Shown: piece by piece, positions 59,813-64,000 of the stretch
How the letters are laid out: the number at the start of each line of letters is the position of its first letter
Position numbering within the stretch: the first letter of the stretch is position 1
DNA from: Halocafeteria seosinensis
Lineage: Eukaryota; Sar; Bigyra; Bicosoecida
Reading direction: 5' to 3'
Length of the DNA: 64,000 nt
Assembly (NCBI GenBank): GCA_001687465.1
Contig: LVLI01000386.1
Location: 1 to 64,000 of the forward strand
Program-made: the position numbers and the translations under genes
The notes under the pieces: generated by a model
Database searches by the model: none
What the model saw: only the letters and a program-made list of their open reading frames with translations
What the model was told of the DNA's origin: nothing

Positions 59813-61583
59813 ATGTCTACAAATCCTCCACCGCCTCCGAATGAACAGTATGCCAAGTCAAGGGCTAATGCCACCGGATTCTCCCCCTCTTCATCTTCTC
59901 TCGCCACGGGTGGCTCCAAGGAGAGAGAATACTTTGCCCCGTCGAATGCTCAGACTCCCATGAGATCGACAAGCAGTCCTCAACAGCACCACCGAGCTCG
60001 AAAAGACCAATCTCCAGTGTCTTCTTCGTCCGAATTCGAGGACTATGAGGAAGAGGATGACGAGCAGGAAGGAGAAGAATCATCCTCTAATGCAGGTGCT
60101 ATGAATGCGAACTGGCAAATGTTCAACGGGATGAAGGAAGCGGTCATGCAGACCTTGAAAAGCAAAGGAGTCCTGGGGAAAATCAGGGTATGTGTTTTTT
60201 GAATAATCGATGGTGTCGTGGAGGATGACTTGTTTGTCTGTCTCTATGAATGACAGGCCGAGTTGCAAGCAGCGGTAGTTACTGCCATAGATGAAGATGA
60301 AAGGCAACAGGGTATTCATGGTGAAAATCCTCGATTAAAGCTACTGGAATCCGATACAACAGGACCAATACTCGTTGAACTCGTCCGCGACTTCTTAGAG
60401 AACCTCGGACTAGATAATACAAAATCTTGCTTTGAGTCAGAAATATCCAATGTAAGTGTTCGTTGTGAAGTGCTTCCTGTTATGCTCGAATTCCTACTCG
60501 ACGGTGTGGACTCCTTTATGCTTACAGTCCTCGGCGCTTCAAAAGGCACCAAACCGACAGGAACTGCAAGAGAACCTTGATCTTAGTGTTGATACAGAGC
60601 AGCCCGTGTTATATGGAGTATTGGCGCACTATTGGGATGCGAAAACACAGCACCAGCATCATGCAAAGACCAGTCCTAAAGGAAAGACGAGCACCAGCCC
60701 GAGAAAAACAGAATCATCGCATACACATAACCAAGATGGACACGGACACTATCAGCAAGGAAGAACGAAAGACAAGGACCACGGAGGCTATAGCAGAACA
60801 GCCCAGCTCGGTATCACATCCCATGACATTCACTCAAACCTTGATGAGAAGGAGAAAACGGCTAAGAAGGCGTCTCCTGAGCAACAGGCAGCGGACCCTG
60901 CTGCCATTGACAAAAAGCTGGAACAACTACTAAGTCAGCATTCCGAATCGTCCCAAAAACGCTCTGATGCTTCGTCGAAGGGTATGAGCTCAAGCAGCAG
61001 TGGAACTGGTGGGGGTAATACCTCGACGCATAAGGCAAATCCGCCGCCAGCGCCGTCCTCATCTCACACTGCGCCGACTTTACCTAATCCGTCTCCTCAT
61101 AGAACGCGCCTGGAGCCATTGACCACCGCAAGCTCACCGCAAGCGCAAACAGGCTCTTCGCCTACACAGCATCAGGCACAAGTGCTAAGCAGCGGTTACA
61201 TGGATAGTAGCAGTAGTTTTGAAGATAATTCCCCGCCACATCACTCGAAACGAGGACAGGGTTCTCATCAACAAGATCGGCACGCAACTCCGGAAACTAC
61301 TGCTAAGAATGAGGAGGGCGCTACCTACAATGATCATGACAGCAACTCAGAAGCGGAGGAGGATCTTGCTTTATCCGTAACAGACTCGCGTTCGCTCGAA
61401 AAGAGCGATACCCAAAGCCGAGACCGCGAAAATTCCCCTGTCGTCGATGAAAATACGGACGAGAATGATCGAAGCACAGAGCGACTAGAAGATTCTTTGA
61501 TTGAGGGTGCTGAAGTCCTTGATAGCTCGGCTGTCGACTTTTCTAATTTTGATCTGGTTGAGGAGGTCGAACATGAACAATAA
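59813..61583 (+). CDS. FOP/CEP43-like LisH centrosomal protein (3 exons)
   Basis: Exons 59813-60187, 60257-60451 and 60528-61583, with introns of 69 and 76 nt, give 541 aa. After a Pro/Ser-rich, then acidic leader (about 100 residues), the protein has the FOP N-terminal dimerisation region: VMQTLKSKGVLGKIRAELQAAV, then ILVELVRDFLENLGLDNTKSCFESE (the LisH motif) and LQENLDLSVDTEQPVLYGVLAHYW. The exon joins restore this domain exactly. The remaining 300 residues are low-complexity: His/Ser/Gln-rich, then acidic at the end. FOP-family proteins sit at centrioles/basal bodies and help build cilia; that role fits the dynein gene in this window. Its stop is 7 nt from the stop of the convergent PRMT7-like gene. 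Confidence 0.88.
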
Positions 61584-61590
61584 ACTTCGC

Positions 61591-64000
61591 TTATAAAAGT
61601 TCAATGTTTACCCCCTTTCCCTGAGCGTGATCTATGCTACATTTTAATTTTAGCTGTTCCTTCTCCTGGGCAGCGACAGGTTTCTCTAGAAAAACAACGG
61701 TCTGTTTCGTCCATGGAAGAACAGAGGCTCCTGGAGCACTTGGGCTAGATTCACGGTTCAGCTTAGCCAGTGGAGCACCACTAGTGATCCCATTTGCACC
61801 AAGTTCCGCAGCTTCATACGACTCCAAAACCTCTTCGATTGCCTGTGCGTTAGCATTATTGGTCCCCCCACCTTTTTGATGTTTTCGCATCTTCATGTCC
61901 AGGTCTACCCACACGATCACCGCGTTCACTTCCCGATTCGGGTACAACGGAATACATTGAAACGTCTCAAAGTAACTGTTGCCCTCTTTGAATGCTTGCA
62001 CTCCAAAATTCATCTCAAGAAGACTCACCACCGGAGAACTCATGGTAAATTCATACTGCCACAGAGGATAATTGTAGTGTTTGTGACACCAGTCATTTTG
62101 AATGTTGTCAAACCATCTATGGGAAAACCCGCACACCTCTCCAACGAATCCGTGGGTATGGTAGAGGTCTGATAAATCAACTGCGGCAGCCCGCAGAATT
62201 GCCCTTCCGGGAAACGTTACACAGTCATACTCTATTGTGCGAGCGATTGCTGAGCTTCTGTACCAATAGTTGAGTGCCATCCAGATTTGCTGATTGCTCA
62301 TCTGGTAGTAGTATGCTTCTCCTGAGATAGCCACGATTCCTGTTGCAGCCCCCTCGGTCGTTTTGGCATCTTCATCCTCGAACATTTCTGTGGTCTCAAC
62401 CAAGTTCTCTGCTACTAAAAATCGTTCTAGAAAGTCTTCGTCTTCCAAAGAATAGGAGAGCGCCCGAGCAACTTGAGTCCAGACCATTTGAGACATTTCT
62501 TTATCCTCTAGTGTTACTACATCACCAAAACTGAAATTGGAACAGCTTTGAAACGCTGCCATTACAAGAGCACACACACTGCCGTCTGATATGTCGATAG
62601 CTGCACGGCATCGTCCGTTCGTCTGCCCAAGGTTTTCAAGGTTCTTTGAAACTGTTGCACACAAAGTGTCGGTGTAGAGTTTTGAATTCAGCATGGCTAT
62701 CCGCTCGATACTGTTTAGTTCATGAAGCCCACATACACATTGGTTCTCTTCAATTAAATCCATGTCTTCAGAATTTGCCGATATAGTTTCTTGTACTACC
62801 ATGAACCGAATCCTCACGTCGGTTGCCACACAATGTAAACTAAGCCTCATTCCTTTCTGCAAAGGGTGAACTCGGTCAACTAAAGGATGAACACATTGCA
62901 CCCAATGATCTTGCCAGCCCCAAAGCTCCTCTTTGCGCTGCTTCTTGGTGCAGTCTGATGAAAATTGAGGCGTGTTCAAAAACATTGGCCGCGTACTGTA
63001 AACATGGGGCAAAGGGTCATTTCCGAGTTGCCAGTCGACCCCACCAATCGAACCTATGGATTCACTCAACAACGTCAAGTCCCACCATATTGCGACCACA
63101 TCTGCATTTCCCGCGCGTTCGACGGGAGTATTAATGACGACCCCTTCATCGGGGAGAACTTCGCCGCTCTTATCCACTACGTATCCTTTCCGCATATCTA
63201 CACGAAAACATTCAAATTCTCCCGACAGTGGTTCTATGTGGTTTCTGATGGAATCCAAGTGCACAGGCATCAGCAGCGAAACGGGGCAGGAATCTTGGTC
63301 AGTTTTTCCCATGGCCTCAACCCAATCCTTTCTAGATATTGGAATATTCACCGTTTTGCCTCCACTCGGCACTGTAAGTGATGTGTCTCTGGTATCAAAG
63401 AAGCTTCGACACAGTGGACTACTTAGTATTTGTCCGTATACTATAGCAGATTCTGGTATCAAAACAGGTTCTTCCACCAACAATTCTTGTCGAGCGTGCC
63501 GAATCACGGGAAGCACGGCTTCTCCCAGGAGTGCGCTATCCAGAATTTCAGATACCATTATATCACATCGCTGAGGAATATCATACTCTTGCGCATCAGA
63601 CCCTTTGGGGGCGACCGTAAGATCAGTGCTCTTCTTGGCAAAAACATCAACTGGACCAATCGGTTCCCCGTACACATTTTTCACTTCCTCTCCGGTAGTG
63701 GTTGTAAAGTTTTCTTCCACAGTTTTCTTTGCAATATAAGCCAACGATTCAAACATTTCACAGGCGTACACATGTTTTGCCCCAGCACGTGCTGCCATCA
63801 TGGACAGCAGTCCCGTTCCACATCCAACATCCAATACCACTGGAGCTCGTCCATGGCGTTCTCGAAACTTGGCAATCGCCGCCCGAAGTGCCGCGTCGTA
63901 TTTGACGTTCCTCTGCTTGTCTTTGAGCATGGACGCCATCTGACTAGTGGATATGGCTTCGTGGAATTTGGATTCCTGACTTGCTGCAGGATTCCACTGG
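61591..64000 (-). CDS. PRMT7-like protein arginine methyltransferase, 5' end off the window
   Basis: The frame is open from the right edge (first full codon 63999-63997, reading QWNPAASQESKFHEA) through an internal Met at 63939 to the stop at 61591, so at least 802 aa are present and the start lies outside. The N-terminal methyltransferase core shows MLKDKQRNVKY, motif I VLDVGCGTGLLSMMAARAGA, post-I HVYACEMFE, and the double-Glu region SEILDSALLGEAVLP. A second, degenerate methyltransferase-like half follows, with PGRAILRAAAVDLSDLY, GEVCGFSHRWFDNI and PLWQYEF. Two tandem modules are the mark of PRMT7 (and PRMT9); the W/NP-containing N-terminal segment favours PRMT7. Such enzymes monomethylate arginine in histones and RNA-binding proteins. 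Confidence 0.88.
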   Translation of the reverse strand, partial: QWNPAASQESKFHEAISTSQMASMLKDKQRNVKYDAALRAAIAKFRERHGRAPVVLDVGCGTGLLSMMAARAGAKHVYACEMFESLAYIAKKTVEENFTTTTGEEVKNVYGEPIGPVDVFAKKSTDLTVAPKGSDAQEYDIPQRCDIMVSEILDSALLGEAVLPVIRHARQELLVEEPVLIPESAIVYGQILSSPLCRSFFDTRDTSLTVPSGGKTVNIPISRKDWVEAMGKTDQDSCPVSLLMPVHLDSIRNHIEPLSGEFECFRVDMRKGYVVDKSGEVLPDEGVVINTPVERAGNADVVAIWWDLTLLSESIGSIGGVDWQLGNDPLPHVYSTRPMFLNTPQFSSDCTKKQRKEELWGWQDHWVQCVHPLVDRVHPLQKGMRLSLHCVATDVRIRFMVVQETISANSEDMDLIEENQCVCGLHELNSIERIAMLNSKLYTDTLCATVSKNLENLGQTNGRCRAAIDISDGSVCALVMAAFQSCSNFSFGDVVTLEDKEMSQMVWTQVARALSYSLEDEDFLERFLVAENLVETTEMFEDEDAKTTEGAATGIVAISGEAYYYQMSNQQIWMALNYWYRSSAIARTIEYDCVTFPGRAILRAAAVDLSDLYHTHGFVGEVCGFSHRWFDNIQNDWCHKHYNYPLWQYEFTMSSPVVSLLEMNFGVQAFKEGNSYFETFQCIPLYPNREVNAVIVWVDLDMKMRKHQKGGGTNNANAQAIEEVLESYEAAELGANGITSGAPLAKLNRESSPSAPGASVLPWTKQTVVFLEKPVAAQEKEQLKLKCSIDHAQGKGVNIELL

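Noticed and set aside
1-64000. tRNA, rRNA, CRISPR or transposase genes
   Set aside because: No tRNA B-box with matching A-box, no rRNA-like stretch, no regularly spaced repeats and no transposase or reverse-transcriptase motifs were seen on either strand.

Overview
The window is nuclear DNA of a eukaryote with a flagellum. Evidence for this: spliceosomal introns (GT..AG, mostly 59-82 nt) interrupt recognisable protein families; there is a full-length axonemal dynein heavy chain and a FOP/CEP43-type LisH centrosomal protein; and the house-keeping genes (CLP1, CIAO2B/MIP18, TruA-type pseudouridine synthase, PRMT7, aprataxin-like) are eukaryotic. Gene density is high and intergenic gaps are short. 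A unicellular alga or other flagellated protist is the best guess (stramenopile-like compactness); the lineage cannot be fixed from the sequence alone. No CRISPR, rRNA or tRNA was seen.

Layout. 1-2.9 kb: no intact gene, but a decayed minus-strand copy of a ubiquitin/2-oxoglutarate-oxygenase fusion gene (about 1617-2495). 2.9-5.0 kb: six-exon ankyrin/U-box gene (minus). 5.8-20.0 kb: dynein heavy chain (plus), 4,688 aa in two exons, closest in my reading to DNAH2/dynein-1beta. 20.3-21.8 kb: CLP1 RNA kinase (plus, 4 exons). 22.1-33.5 kb and 35.1-46.6 kb: two tandem minus-strand paralogues, each encoding a protein of about 3,800 aa related to fibrocystin-L (signal peptide, TIG, PA14-like, F5/8C-like, two G8 domains, beta-helix, one TM helix). 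48.3-50.1 kb: ankyrin/fibronectin-III gene (plus). 50.1-51.9 kb: AMN1-like LRR gene (minus). 53.2-54.1 kb: CIAO2B (plus, 5 exons). 54.2-55.8 kb: TruA-type pseudouridine synthase (minus, 4 exons). 56.6-57.4 kb: ribonuclease-inhibitor-type LRR protein (minus, 1 exon). 58.3-59.4 kb: aprataxin-like HIT protein (minus). 59.8-61.6 kb: FOP/CEP43-like (plus, 3 exons). 61.6-64.0 kb: PRMT7-like methyltransferase (minus), whose 5' end lies beyond the right edge.

How the parts relate. The dynein and the FOP-like protein belong to flagellum/basal-body biology, and fibrocystin-family proteins are often linked to the ciliary or cell surface, but there is no operon-like logic. CLP1, TruA, CIAO2B, aprataxin and PRMT7 are unrelated core functions. 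Notable structural points are the tandem giant surface-protein pair, the multiply frameshifted ubiquitin-oxygenase pseudogene, giant genes whose only introns are close to the 5' end, and convergent gene pairs packed so tightly that one pair shares a CTAG for both stop codons and another is 7 nt apart.
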